NCBI GenBank assembly: GCA_004380135.1 | Contig: QXCR01000034.1 | Location: 310,001-374,000, forward strand | Length of the DNA stretch: 64,000 nucleotides | Source of the DNA: Stemphylium vesicarium | Taxonomy: Eukaryota; Ascomycota; Dothideomycetes; Pleosporales; Pleosporaceae | Direction: 5' to 3' | Shown here: one piece after another, positions 41,921-54,486 of the stretch | Layout: each line of letters begins with the position of its first letter | Position numbering within the stretch: the first letter of the stretch is position 1 | Notes under the pieces: generated by a model | The model's database searches: none | What the model was told of the DNA's origin: nothing | What the model saw: only the letters and a program-made list of their open reading frames with translations | Program-made: the position numbers and the translations under genes

Positions 41921-44900
41921 ATGTCTCTGTCCATTGAAGATCTCGACGCCACGGTGCGCGCCTTCTACGAGGGCCGCGGCGACACAGTATGTATCCTTGG
42001 CATGATGCGGGCGAAAAAAAAGACAGGAGCATGACTAACACGGCCGTTTCGCAGCAAAAACAAGCCCAAGCTACGCTGAACCAGGTAGGCATCTTCCCCA
42101 TGGGCTGGCTCTGCATGAGCTCCCACAGCTAACAGCCACACAGTTCAAGGAAAACCCCGATGCATGGCTCCTCGTTGACAAGATCCTGTCAGATGCGCAG
42201 TACCCGCAGACCAAGTGTGAGTAGAAGCCACCGACACAGGCCTGGTTGACGCGGCGCTAATCGGCGGCAGATCTGGGCCTCCAAGTTCTCGACAATGTCA
42301 TCATGACCAGATGGAAGGTGCTCCCCCGAGACCAATGTCAGGGTATGTGTGGGAAAGCTCCGGGGCCGATTGCAGCTAACCAGGCCAGGAATCCGAAACT
42401 TCATCGTCAACTTCATCATCCAACTCTCCAACGACGACAACACCCGCCGCACCGAGCGCACCCTCCTGAACAAGCTCAACCTCGTCCTCGTCTCTGTCTT
42501 GAAGCAGGAGTGGCCCCACAACTGGCCTACCTTCATCAACGAGATCATATCGTCATGCCACAGCAGCCTGGGAATATGCGAGAACAACATGGTCATTCTG
42601 CGCCTGCTCTCCGAGGAGGTCTTCGACTACTCCGAGGAGCAGATGACCTCGGCCAAGCGAAGAGAGCTCAAGCAGAGCATGTGCGACGAGTTTACCGCCA
42701 TCTACCAGCTCTGCTCAGAGGTACTACGCACAGCCACCGAGGCTTCGCTCATCAAGGCCACTCTGGAGACCCTGCTACGCTTCCTCAACTGGATCCCACT
42801 GGGCTATATCTTCGAGACGCCACCTAGCGGACAGAGCTTGATCGAGACTCTGCGGAGCCGCTTCCTCGAAGTCCCAGATTTCCGCAACATCACTCTCAAG
42901 TGCCTGACGGAAATCGCCGGTCTGCACACGGAGCCCGCATACGACGACAAGCTCGTCTCCATGTTCACGGAGACACTGACAGCCATCTCAAAGATCATCC
43001 CTCTCTCATTGGACCTCAAGAGCACATATTCCTCCAGCAACGGCCGGGACCAGGAGTTCGTACTGAACCTCGCCCTGTTCCTTACCAATTTCTTCACCAT
43101 GCACCTCAACGTCATTGAGAACCTAATGAACAGGGATTTCCTCACCCATGGCCACTTCTACCTCATCCGTATTAGTCAGATTGACGATCGCGAGGTTTTC
43201 AAGATCTGCTTGGAGTACTGGACTAAGCTCGTCTCGGAGCTTTATGATGAGATGCAGGCGCTGCCAATTACTGACATGAACCCGCTGCTGAACATGGGCA
43301 TTCCCGGCAACGGAGGCCGCGGCGAGCTGGCCAATTACCCTCTGAGGAAGAACAAGTACACCGAGATCCTGTCTAACCTCCGAACAGTCATGATTGAGAA
43401 GATGGTTAGGCCTGAGGAGGTCCTCATTGTCGAGAACGACGAGGGTGAGATTGTCCGTGAGTTCGTCAAGGAGAGCGACACGATCCAGCTGTACAAATCT
43501 ACCCGAGAGTGCCTCGTCTTCCTTACCCACTTGGATGTTAACGACACCGAGCAAATCATGTCGGAGAAGTTGGCCCGCCAGGTCGACGGGTCCGAGTGGT
43601 CATGGGCCAACTGCAACACTCTCTGCTGGGCCATCGGTTCCATCTCCGGCGCCATGAACGAGGAAACAGAGAAGCGATTTTTGGTCACTGTGATCAAGGA
43701 TCTTTTGGGCTTAACCGAGATGAAGCGCGGAAAGGACAACAAGGCTGTTGTTGCCAGTAACATCATGTACATCGTCGGACAATACCCGCGTTTCCTCAAG
43801 GCCCATTGGAAATTCCTCAAGACTGTCGTCAACAAGCTGTTCGAGTTCATGCACGAGACGCACGAGGGTGTGCAGGACATGGCTTGCGATACCTTTATCA
43901 AGATTGCGAACAAGTGCCGAAGACATTTTGTTGCCCTTCAGCCTGGAGAGACCGAACCGTTCATCGACGAGATTGTTCGTAATTTGAGGAAGATTACCGC
44001 AGACCTCTCTCCCCAGCAGGTCCATACATTCTACGAGGCCTGTGGTTACATGATCAGCGCACAAGGACAGAAGAGCATGCAGGAACGCCTGATCGCCGAT
44101 TTGATGGCCTTGCCCAACTCCGCCTGGGACAACATCATCGCGCAAGCCAACCAGAACCCCGCATGTCTCCAGGATTCGGACATCATCAAGATTGTCGGCA
44201 ACATCATGAAGACTAACGTTGCAGCATGCGGTTCGATCGGATCCTACTTCTACCCCCAGATTGGACGGATATACTTCGATATGCTGACAATGTATCGCGC
44301 AAGCTCCCAGCTCATCGATGAAGCAGTCCAACGAGAGGGTAACATTGCGACCAAGATGCCGAAGGTGCGCGGGCTTCGCACAATCAAGAAAGAAATCTTG
44401 AAGCTCATCAACACCTACGTCGAGAAAGCCGACGACCTGGAGATGATCCACAACAACATCGTACCAAAGCTCTTGGAAGCAGTCCTGATCGACTACAAGA
44501 ACAATGTTCCGGATGCTCGTGAGGCTGAAGTATTGAATGTGATGACGACCATCATCAACAAGCTACATGTACGTTGGCGACCCAATCTGAGCAAGCACAT
44601 GGTTGGACTCGCTCAGTCACCGTCAGGCCATCTGCTAACTGATTCGCAGAGTATGATGGAGGACCAAATCATCAACATCATGGACAGCGTTTTCGAGTGC
44701 ACATTGGACATGATCAACAAGGACTTTTCAGAGTACCCCGAGCATCGCGTCGAATTCTTCAAGCTTCTCCGAACCATCAACCTTCGCTGTTTCCCTGCTC
44801 TGCTACGCCTGGATGCACGGTCCTTCAAGTTTGTCATTGACTCTTGCATGTGGGCAAGCAAGCACGACAACCGCGAAGTCGAGAGCGCAGGTCTCTCTAT

Positions 44901-45488
44901 GTGCTTCGAGCTAGTCTCCAACATGGCCGAAACCGACCAGCAGACATGCAATGCATTCTTCCAGACGTTCTTCACGACTATCCTTCAGGATGTCTTCTTT
45001 GTTGTCACCGACAGCGACCACAAGGCTGGTTTCAAGTCGCAGTCAATGTTGTTGGCTAAGCTGTTCTGGCTGGTTGACTCAGATAAGCTACAGGGTCCCA
45101 TTTACACATCACCAGACATGGCGGCGGAAGGCACACCAAACCGGGAGTTCTTGCGAAACTTTGTTGGCAATCTGCTCGCGACTGCCTTCCCCAACCTACA
45201 GACGTACGTTGTTCCTACTCGTCATTGAAACATGTACTGACATTTTCTAGCGCTCAAATTGCTTCGTTCATCGACGGACTATTTGCCACCAACTCTGATC
45301 TCAACCGGTTCAAGATCATCCTACGAGACTTCTTGATTTCCCTCAAAGAGTTCTCTGGTGACAATGCTGAGCTCTACGCCGAAGAGCGCGAGCAAGCGGC
45401 CAAGACGGCCAAGGAGCAGGAGCGCGAACGTGCCATGAAGGTCGGTGGTCTACTGAAGCCCTCGGAGATGGACGACGACGAATTGTGA
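41921..45488 (+). CDS. crm1: exportin-1 / CRM1 nuclear export receptor
   Basis: Seven exons: 41921-41986, 42055-42084, 42144-42216, 42271-42342, 42389-44568, 44650-45203 and 45251-45488, giving 1070 residues, close to the 1071 of human CRM1. Introns cluster at the 5' end. The importin-beta N-terminal domain (RanGTP binding) covers about residues 25-95, with LGLQVLDNVIMTRWKVLPRDQ. The Xpo1 HEAT region follows with LNWIPLGYIFE and KCLTEIAG, then NTLCWAIGSISGAM and KRGKDNKAVVASNIMYIVGQYPRFLKAHW, which line the NES groove. At the leptomycin-reactive position this protein has Thr523 (LGLTEMKRG), as in S. cerevisiae and Aspergillus, so natural resistance to leptomycin B is expected. Intron 44569-44649 is 81 nt and stop-free, so it can be misread as exon. 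It exports NES cargo with RanGTP. Confidence 0.97.
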
Positions 45489-46952
45489 CTTGACGTTGAG
45501 CTGGACGCAAATGTGGCTACGCGCACGCCCTACGACGCTCAAAGCGGTCCCAACGAGTCTGCAAGTAGTAGGCGCTCGAACGGCCTTGATGGATGGGACA
45601 TGTATGGCTTGTGAGAGCTGGCTACTGTTGAGGATTGAAGAGGTAGTGGCGATGCTGCGGTGAATGGGAAGCATGCAATTGGTTGCACCGTCAAAGTTTC
45701 GAGCAGAGGAATGGGTGTTCGTTCTGGTCTAATACCCTATAGACCTTTCACTTCTTCATTTGATGCATGGACACATAGCTGGCCGGGAGGTAGCTTGGTT
45801 TGAGCTAGAGATAAAAAGGGACAGGAGCTCTGTCGGCGTATAGGCAAGCTCGTCTCGATAGCGAAGAATAAATATCGTATCTGCCACCATGATTTCCCCG
45901 AACCCTGCTTTGCGGCTACTGCGCATGCGCGTTTAAATGCACAGCCGGGCCGTCCCACTCTGCGCCTACACCATTGTGTGCATCATGCTCCTCGAGACGG
46001 GCGAGCAGAACATGTAGGTAGGCGACTTTATGCAGCATGACGAGGTCCGGCCGGTTTACCTGGCTTTACCATGGACAGCCATGCCTTCCCGTGGATGGAG
46101 GCCCACAAGCCGACAGCTAGCACCAAATGTCCAGACCAGACTGTTGTGAAGATGGGCCGCGTCTGCATCGGCTGTCGCGATCATGGGTCGTACAACCCCT
46201 TCAAGCTGGAGTGCGGTTGAGCTACCCGTCTAAGCTAGTAGCGACGACGGCTAGCCCTTACGTAACCCGGCAGCTCTGCCACCTTAACATCGAAACCTTC
46301 AATTGGGCGCCTCTCTGCCATTCCCAGCACCCTAGCAGCCGTGACGACACTAGAGTTCGGCAGAATATCCGCATACGACGCGGGCCCCTGTTGCATGCCC
46401 TCGACCTAACGATATCAGTGCGCGAGCAGCTGGTGAACCTCGTGGCGGCTATACGCCCTCTGATTCGCCAGTGCCCTACCTGTCGTGTGAACGACATGGG
46501 CACTTTGCTCTTCTGCCAGCGTATGCTCACCCTCGTGGCCCTCACAAGAATGAGTCGCCGGTACCGCGTTGAAGCCTGGCCCCTCATTCGGCGTCTTCCC
46601 AATACCTGCTAACACCTTGTCCGACTAGATCCAAGCGAGTCTCTGGACTGATCCCTCCTCTGCAGGGTATCAGCAGCCGCAACCTGAGTGACTTCACTTC
46701 TCAACTTGCCTAACACTCACGCACGGCCACAGCCAGGGCTGTCACCATCGACCCTCACCTCGTTTTGTCCTGTTTTTCTTGCCCCCACTGCCGAATAGGC
46801 GTCTCCCGACGACCACACGCTTGTCATTGCTGAACCTGTATGGTCGGATCTGCACAGCAGCTCGGGCTAGGATCTGTCGCTTGTGCATCGTATGCGCATC
46901 GCCGCAAGGCTTCGAAAAGAACGCTCCTGGCTTCTTTCTTGCCATTAGCACA
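45489..46952. other. 1.5-kb intergenic region, promoter of PHO81 gene
   Basis: 3' flank of CRM1 and 5' flank of PHO81. I did not find a CACGTG (Pho4/NUC-1) site. A 161-codon plus-strand frame at 46127-46612 has an antisense counterpart and no family features. The last 200 bp would be the PHO81 leader. Confidence 0.45.
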
Positions 46953-49900
46953 ATGTACGTCTCCCCCTCATATGGAGACCCTTCAACCCCACCCCCTGGT
47001 GGTTTTGAAAAAGAAAACCTCGTCGACCAGTCTTGCTTCCAAGGAAGACACAACTGACTCTGCGCGCTTTTCCAGGAAGTTTGGAAAGCACATTCAGAAG
47101 AGGCAACTGGAAATTCCAGAATACGCCGCAAGCTTCGTCGACTACAAAGCGCTCAAGAAGGTGCTTCTACTCTCCGATGAATTAGAAGATAGAAAACTGA
47201 TAGGGTTTTGTGCAGCTTATCAAGAAGCTTAGCGCCACTCCGGTGATCCCACCGCAGAGCGAAGGGAGCCATCATGAATCACTCGATCCGCAGACCTCAT
47301 TACAGGCAAACAAAGCCACCTTCTTCTTCAGGGTGGTACGTGGTTTCGCTCAAAATGAGTAGAATAGTCCCTGACATGATACACAGGAACGTGAACTGGA
47401 GAAGGTCAACACATTCTACTTGCAAAAAGAGGCAGAGGTGTGTACTACACATGATGCGCTGAGACTTGCTCACCATGGTCGCAGTTGCGCCTGCGCTTGA
47501 CCACTCTCCTTGACAAGAAGAGGGTGATGCAACAACACCCACAATCCGTCTCCAAGACTTCTTCACGATATGTTGCCCTAGAAGAGGGACTAAAACAGTT
47601 TAGCATGGATCTCAACAAGCTCGAGGTGATTGGCCCGCATGCAGTTGGGCGATACCCACACTAACCTGACTTAGCAATTTGTGGAAGTGAACGAAACAGC
47701 CTTCTCCAAGATTCTCAAAAAGGTTTGTCGCACCCCCTGAGTCTCATCGCCGCCGTCTTGCTAACTTTCCCTAGTGGGACAAAACATCCAAGGTCTGTCG
47801 CCGAAGGTCGCGCGTCTAGACATGAGTTAACTTTAACCACAGTCAAGGGAGAAGCAGCTTTACCTTGCACGCGCCGTCGAAGTCCAACCGTGCTTCAACC
47901 GGGAGGTTATCAGCACTCTATCCGACCAAGCGACTCAAGCGCTACTCGACTTTTCAGGATGGGCCGAAGGCGAAGGAGTACAAGCGCCTCACCCTGCAGC
48001 TGAACCCCGCGTGTCCGAACCTGCATTCGAAGCGAAGCTCGAGCTCGACAATCAATTCGTACAGGCCATCAACACTGCAAATCAAGCCAAAATCCAGGAA
48101 TGCCTAGCCCGCCTGTCCACACTTCCCGATGCGCGCGAACACATCTCCAGGGCCTTCCTGAGTACCGTCGCGGAAGCGCCAGAGTCTGCGCTGAGGACGC
48201 TACTCGACTCAAATCTCGTCAATCTCGCACAAGAGGACGAAATCAATGAGCGGAATTGTCTCCACAAGGCTTCTATCAGTGGGCGAATTGAAGTGCTCAA
48301 ACTCGGACTCTCCAGCAACGTGGATGTCCACGCGACGGACGTGTACGGCCGCATACCATTGCACTACGCGTGTATGCATGGTCACGTAGAGTTGGTTCAG
48401 GAACTCATCAACACCGCTCCGGACACAGTAAACTTTCGCGATCAGGACAGCTTTACACCACTGATACACGGAATCGTGCATTCACAGCTTGCTTGTGTGG
48501 AGATCCTTCTCTCAAAAGGTGCTGATCTCACTCGTCTGGGGCCCGGAGAGCATGTGCCTCTCAATCTCGCATGCCAGTATGCATCGCTGGAGATATTGGA
48601 GCTTCTCTTGCAAAGATCTGCCGAGATGCTGTCAGATGCAGAGGGACTCTTTCCACAACACCTAGTCGCAAGATCAGGGAAAACTCCTCAGGCGCTCTTG
48701 ATGCTGCAAAAGTATGGCGCGGATCTAAACCAACCAGACAAGCTCTACCAGTGGACACCGCTCTTCCACGCTGCGAGTGAAGGGCATGTAGAATGTCTCC
48801 AGACGTTGCTGCAATGTGGAGTCGATGTGGACATTGTGGACGAGAAGGGCTTGTCCGCCATGTACTACGCGACATGGGAAGGCCATCTTGAGTGCATGAC
48901 ACTACTTGCCTCGGTAGGCCGTGGTGTTGGACTGATAACGCAGAAACAGGCCTCTCCGCGAATTTCTTCACAGGTTTCTAGCTCGATGCCCACGGCCATG
49001 GACATCGAAGGCGACCCCGACGGCATTCCCGAATTCATCCTACCTCCGCCGATCATTCCTTTCCGAAGATACGGACACAACTTCCTAGACACAAAGACAT
49101 TCGTGGTTATCAATTTTGAGAAGGTTGGCAAAGACGCAATTCGCTTCTACGACGAGTCAAAATACCCGGCTGCACGGCTTACGATCTCTTCGAAAAGCTC
49201 AGACCTCATACCGCGCAACATTCTTTTACCTATACAAGACGAGTTCAAAGTCATCTCATTCCAGATCGAGAATCTAGACACGTTCTCCATCGATTTCGAC
49301 GTATATCCCACGATAGGATCAAAGGTTATCGCTCGTAGCGTGGCATCCTCGAAAGTGTTTACAGAACGGTCAAAAAGCACAGGAAGATGGCATCTCGAAC
49401 TGTTCGATCCCAGGCTGCGGGCGATCGGCAGGGTTACTTTCGACTTTCAGGTCGTCAAGCCCTTCCATGGCATCCCACTCGAGATTACACATTTCGCCAC
49501 ATACTGGAAGGCCACCAGCCAACTCGACTCGCAGCCACATACTCTCATCACAGGGTCAAGCTTATCCGGTGAATACGTGCGGCTATTCGTTCAATTGACC
49601 GCTGATGGTATACCAGTGTTGCATCCGCAATGGAAGGTTAACCACCACGGACTAGAGGTGCCGGTCAACATCCTAACGTATGCACAATTTGCTGCCATTG
49701 GCTCTCAGCAAACATCAGCAACTGCGGACCAGCTTGCGAGAGACCTGAGCAATGCCAGCCCAGATGACATACCCAGCATTTACCAGGTCATGGCTTCCCC
49801 GTTCATCACTTTGAGAGACGCTCTGGCAGCACTTCCTGCGCACATTCACGTCGAGCTCCACGTTCTCTTCCCGTCGAGGATTGAGCAGGAACGTCTCAAG

Positions 49901-50547
49901 CTTGGGCCGACACAAGATATGAATACGTTTGCAGACAAGGTTCTGTCGGTTGTTTTTGAGCATGCGCGCCACCTTAGGGAACAAGGTGCGGGTGAGATTG
50001 ACGGTACATTGAGGAGTGTGCTCTTCAGCTCCTTCAATCAGGATATCTGTACCGTCATCAATTGGAAGCAACCTAACTGTGAGCGCTCTCCAACAGCATT
50101 TACATGGCAATCACTGACATCAAGATAGACCCGGTCCTTCTCTGCAATGAACTCGGCGCCGATAGCTCTCAGTCACCTTCTGGAAACACACACATGGTCC
50201 AAAGCAGTGGTCGCACAAGAATATCTGTCAAGGAGGCAGTACAAATTGCCAGGGACAACAATTTCATGGGGCTGATATGCAGCTCTCGCTTACTGGTGAG
50301 TGGCTAAAGATATATCACAAAGTCACATTCTAACAATATCCAGTCGCTTGCTCCTGCCCTCATCGAATCGATCAAGACGGCCGGTCTCGTACTTGTCACG
50401 GATATCACCGACTCACCTGCTGAAAGTGTCGCGCAGCCCGAAAATCTCCACGTCGCGAATCCGCGCCGACAAAGCACGCCAGACGGTGTAGATGGGTATC
50501 TGAAGGGCAATGGCGTTCTCTGCTTCAACGAGACAGTCGACATGTAG
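46953..50547 (+). CDS. PHO81: PHO81/NUC-2 phosphate-signalling protein (SPX-ankyrin-GDPD)
   Basis: Ten exons: 46953-46954, 47076-47160, 47216-47335, 47387-47437, 47485-47625, 47675-47722, 47775-47792, 47843-50078, 50129-50295 and 50344-50547, giving 1023 residues (NUC-2 is about 1070). The start codon is split: AT at 46953-46954, then a 121-nt intron, then G. The SPX domain must begin MKFGK, which this splice delivers. SPX fills about residues 1-160, with KFGKHIQKRQ, YVALEEGLKQF and WDKTSK; its basic residues bind inositol pyrophosphates. Ankyrin repeats span about 285-510 (GRIPLHYACMHGHVELVQEL, TPLFHAASEGHVECLQTLL). A C-terminal glycerophosphodiesterase-like domain starts near 730 (LTADGIPVLHP), probably inactive as in the family. 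Under low phosphate PHO81 inhibits the Pho80-Pho85-type cyclin/CDK and so activates the PHO transcription factor. Confidence 0.95.
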
Positions 50548-51172
50548 AATGAACACTACAACAAATTCGTGGAGGTATGGGATTCCGAGCGGCTCGCCAA
50601 GGTACTCGTGCGCGAATGATGGGGCAAATTTTACGAGCAAGGGACGTACAAGATGAAACGAAGCCTCGCTCAATCATGATGGATTGGAAGAAGGTGGTGG
50701 TACATTCTCGGCGTTGGATGATAGACTGATATTCTGGGGAAGACGGCAATACCCGTGGGAGGCGGACATGATACTCGGGGGTAGCATGGACTAGACTGCG
50801 TTTCTAAAAGACATGAGATATGCTGTAGGGTAACCTGGTTAACTTGAATGCTTGTACTATTTAGTCATGAAGTATCATATTATTGGAGCGCAAATGTCTT
50901 GATAGAGGTCCTCTGCTGCAGGGTGGTATGTTTATGATGTCGTGCAGCTCGGCAGTGTTAATGTTCGCCGCAAACCGACCAGGGTGTGCTGCGCCTGCGC
51001 CTGCGGCGTTCCGATCCGCGCTACGCCTTCATGGAAAAATGTCCAACGACGACAGATTGTGGCTAGAAGCGGTCCATTGCCCGCTTGCTGCTCGCTTTGG
51101 TGCATCTCCCTGAGCGCCACCATCCAATCTGCAATGCTCTCCACCCTTGGCCAGCCATGATATACGCATGAA
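50548..51172. other. intergenic, no gene seen
   Basis: 3' flank of PHO81 and promoter of the ABC1-family gene. Short frames on both strands show no domain. Confidence 0.5.
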
Positions 51173-53130
51173 ATGTCGACTTTAAGCGCCATCTCTTCTC
51201 CGCTCTTCCGCAGGACGTGGACTTGCCGAGCTTGTATACAATCACAACGACAGACGATCCCGCCACGGCCAAGTTTATGGCAGCAACGAGGCGCATACTA
51301 TGGGCAGAATACTCTCGCAGGCAGAATTGGCGCGCAGCGAGCATTCGCGAGTAGTGCAAATGAGACGGCGAGTGCTGCGGCCAAAGCTGCGGGGAGGAGT
51401 GTAAAGGGCAACAAGAAAAGAAGAAGACTGTTGATAGTCGGGGGTGGTCTTGTAATCGGCGTAGCAGCAATCGCTGTCAATGAGGACGCCAAGCACGCCT
51501 ACGTGGCTGCGCAGAGGAGTTATAGGGTGGTTGCGACATTGGTAATGAACATCAGAGAGTACGTGGATAGCGCAGTCCATGGGCAGCTCCATAGCTAATG
51601 CATCCTCCCTGCACAGCTATCGCCATGTCCTCCAACGCGACGACGAAGCCGACTACAACGAGCAACTGAAAGCATGCCACCTACGATGCGCCAAACGCAC
51701 CCTCCGCACTCTCGAGAAGAACGGCTCCATCTTCATCAAGCTGGGACAACATCTCAGCAGCATGAACTACCTCCTCCCGAATGAGTGGTGCGATACCTTC
51801 ATCCCGCTTCAAGACAAATGCCCCGTGTCCTCTTTCGAATCGATACAAGAAATGTGCAGGCAAGACACGGGCCTGGAGCTGTCCGACTTCTTCTCCGAGT
51901 TTGAGGAGCAGCCGATAGGCGCTGCATCGCTCGCACAAGTACACCGGGCAACAGTCCGTGAGACGGGTCAAAAGGTGGCGGTCAAAGTGCAACACCCTGC
52001 TTTGGACGAATGGGCGAAGCTCGATCTGGCCTTGACCAGTTTCTCCTTCACCACCCTCAAGCGCTGGTTTCCTGAATACGATCTGACCTGGCTATCCGAC
52101 GAAATGCAGCTCTCCCTCCCCCAAGAGCTCGATTTCGCTCTTGAGGGCAAGAATGCCATGCGAGCACGCGAGTACTTTTCCCACGTACGCGACGTCCCGG
52201 TTATCATACCCGAAGTGCTCTGGGCGAAGCGCCGCATGCTGGTCATGGAATACGTATCTGGTTTCCGAACAGACGATCTCAAGAGCCTGGATGAGAATGG
52301 CATCGATAGAGACGAAGTCTCGGCAGCCCTGGCGCGCATATTCAACGAGATGATTTTTGGCAAGGACGCGCCGCTGCACTGCGATCCACACGGCGGAAAT
52401 ATTGCCATTCGGTACAATCCCACTCGTGGCAGTAAGGCGAACTTTGACGTTGTTCTCTACGACCACGGCCTATATCGCGACATCCCCATGCCCTTACGAC
52501 GCAGCTACGCAAAACTGTGGCTCGCTGTCCTGGACGCTGACGAGGCTGGCATGAGGAAATACGCATATCAAGTAGCTGGCATCAAGGATGAGCACTTTCC
52601 ACTGTTCGCATCAGCCATCACGGGCAGGGACTATACGGTACTGGCAAAGAAGGAAAGCGGGACTGGAGGTGTTATGACGTCCAGGACCAGTGAGGAGAAG
52701 AAAGTCATTGGAGACGCTCTTGGGGAAGGCCTGATTGAGAACCTGATTGAGCTCCTGGGCCAGGTTCCCAGGGTTATTTTATTGATATTGAAGACGAATG
52801 ATCTGAGTAAGTCCCCATTTGCCGAACTAGTCTGTTTGATATTCTAACGTTTATCCAGCGCGTTCGCTAGACGAAGGTCTTCATACTCGCCAAGGACCCA
52901 TGCGTACCTTCCTCATTCTCGCCCGCTATGCCTCTCGCACCGTCTACGAAGAATGCCTAGACAATGTCAATGGATCTTTACTTTGGCCCAGCAATTTTTT
53001 GTTTTGGCTAGGAGCATGGGCAAGGCACATGAGGGTGGAGATGCAGTTAAGTGGGTACGAGACGTATCTTAAGCTGAGAGTTTTGCTGGGCATGAGAAAA
53101 ATTGAAATTGGAGACAGCTTTACAGAGTAA
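51173..53130 (+). CDS. ABC1/ADCK-family atypical kinase, mitochondrial (ADCK1/MCP2 type)
   Basis: Exons 51173-51558, 51617-52806 and 52859-53130 (introns 58 and 52 nt) give 615 residues. The Arg-rich N-terminus (FRRTWTCRAC) suits a mitochondrial presequence. One membrane helix near residues 84-101 (LLIVGGGLVIGVAAIAV) would anchor it in the inner membrane. UbiB/ABC1 motifs in order are KLGQ (Lys170) in the KxGQ helix, the Ala-rich nucleotide loop PIGAASLAQVHRA, ion-pair lysine in VAVKVQHP, catalytic loop HCDPHGGN, and YDHG in place of DFG. The ending with TRSLDEGLHTRQGPMRTF and a C-terminal helix fits the ADCK1 clade; the yeast homologue Mcp2/YLR253W is linked to mitochondrial lipid homeostasis. 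The family also includes Coq8, but this protein lacks the Coq8-specific N-terminus. Confidence 0.93.
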
Positions 53131-54486
53131 GGAAGAAGAAATGATAGAGGTGCATGGAAAGTGCCGGGAGAAGGCACGTATATGGTATGGCGTCTGGTGG
53201 TGACAGCCTTGGACAGCGAGGAGTTTTGCGAGCATAGAAGCGCCCTGTTCATTCGGGTAGACAGAGCGATTAGACTTCAACACATGGGCATCGCTAATGG
53301 ATTAATTGTTGTACTCTTGGCTCGTCAAGTAATTGCGATTGCTGTTGGGCGGCTCCGGCAAAAGATAGGCATGTTGCTCATGTGTTGCAGCGTTGGCTAG
53401 GAGCTTAGGCAACGCCGAGGGACTAGTCTGGCTAGAGACGCGAGAGTACGGCAAGACGGAAGACCCGGAACACTGGACTGGCCCAGATTTTATCTGTGGC
53501 GGTGCCGTTTACCCAAGCCTGAAGGGCCTTGCACGTGGCTCGTGTCCAAGGCGAATAGTAGTCTTTTGATGTTTGACGACTCGTTTGCAGTGCGTTTGAG
53601 GCGCTGTCGTCTGATCCAGTGTAGGTCGAGGCGGGGTCATCGTCCAGCGTGCCCAAGACTTTCAAAACAAGAGCTGAGGTCCACCAAGAACCTATAGACG
53701 AGTGTTGGAAACGGCTCGAGCAACATGTGTGGCATGGAGTAGAGGTCAAGTCGCCGTGTGGTTATTTTAGGGCCATGGACATGCTAGTTGGCGCTGACAG
53801 GGAGGTGGCCTGGGTTTGACATCATCGATGCCATGCGTCTCGAGAGCGAACGGAAGCTCGACTGGCACACGTAGATGATGCAGAGGGCCGAAGCAGCAGC
53901 AGCGGCCATCTCGTTCCTCACAGTAGACGCTGCGGGCTTTCTACCTGTGGATCGCAAATATCGTATCGTCGTCTCTGTTAGCCTCTCGTCACCACCAGTT
54001 CGCATCGTTGGACAGGGCTGCGGGGCAAGCGCCAAGGCAGCAAGAAGGCAAGGCATCCTTCCGGGATCGCAGCATTCACGGCGCAGACTGCAGAGCCATC
54101 GCGGTAGCCGCCGCCGACAGCCATCTAAGCAGGTCGCAAGGCTGCTTCGCACGATCGCAAAGAATTGGATAAGCGATTACCATCACAGCGTGGCCGGAAC
54201 TTCTCCGGGTACAGGACCGTGAACGCCCGTCGCATTTGCCTTTGTAACTGCGCACGGCCGGTTCCTCACGCACAGCCTCCTCCCGTACCTTCGTCACCCG
54301 CCGCAGCCAACCCAAAGGCGACATCACCAGCACCAGCAGCCGCAGCGCCAACAGCAACACAACCGGCCTGAGCAGAGGTCCCTCACACACGGCGAGCTCT
54401 GAGAGCCGCTCCATCCCCCCGTCCGCGGCCTCTTATTGCTTGACTTTTGCTACTGCTGCGCTGCATAATCGCGCATCTTCAGCATC
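53131..54486. other. 1.4-kb intergenic region, promoter and leader of the Rsp5 gene
   Basis: 3' flank of the ABC1-family gene and 5' region of the ubiquitin ligase. A 105-codon minus-strand frame at 53432-53749 is the only notable one; it has no recognised domain and is not called. Confidence 0.45.

Noticed and set aside
43885..43887. Cysteine in DMACDTF of CRM1 taken as the leptomycin-reactive residue
   Set aside because: Counting from family landmarks places the reactive position before KRGKDN, about 57 residues earlier, where this protein has threonine.
46127..46612. 161-codon plus-strand open frame with a 114-codon antisense partner
   Set aside because: Both strands are open and neither has family features; this is typical of a non-coding GC-rich stretch.
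53432..53749. 105-codon minus-strand frame
   Set aside because: No domain or start context, and it lies in the leader region of the ligase gene.
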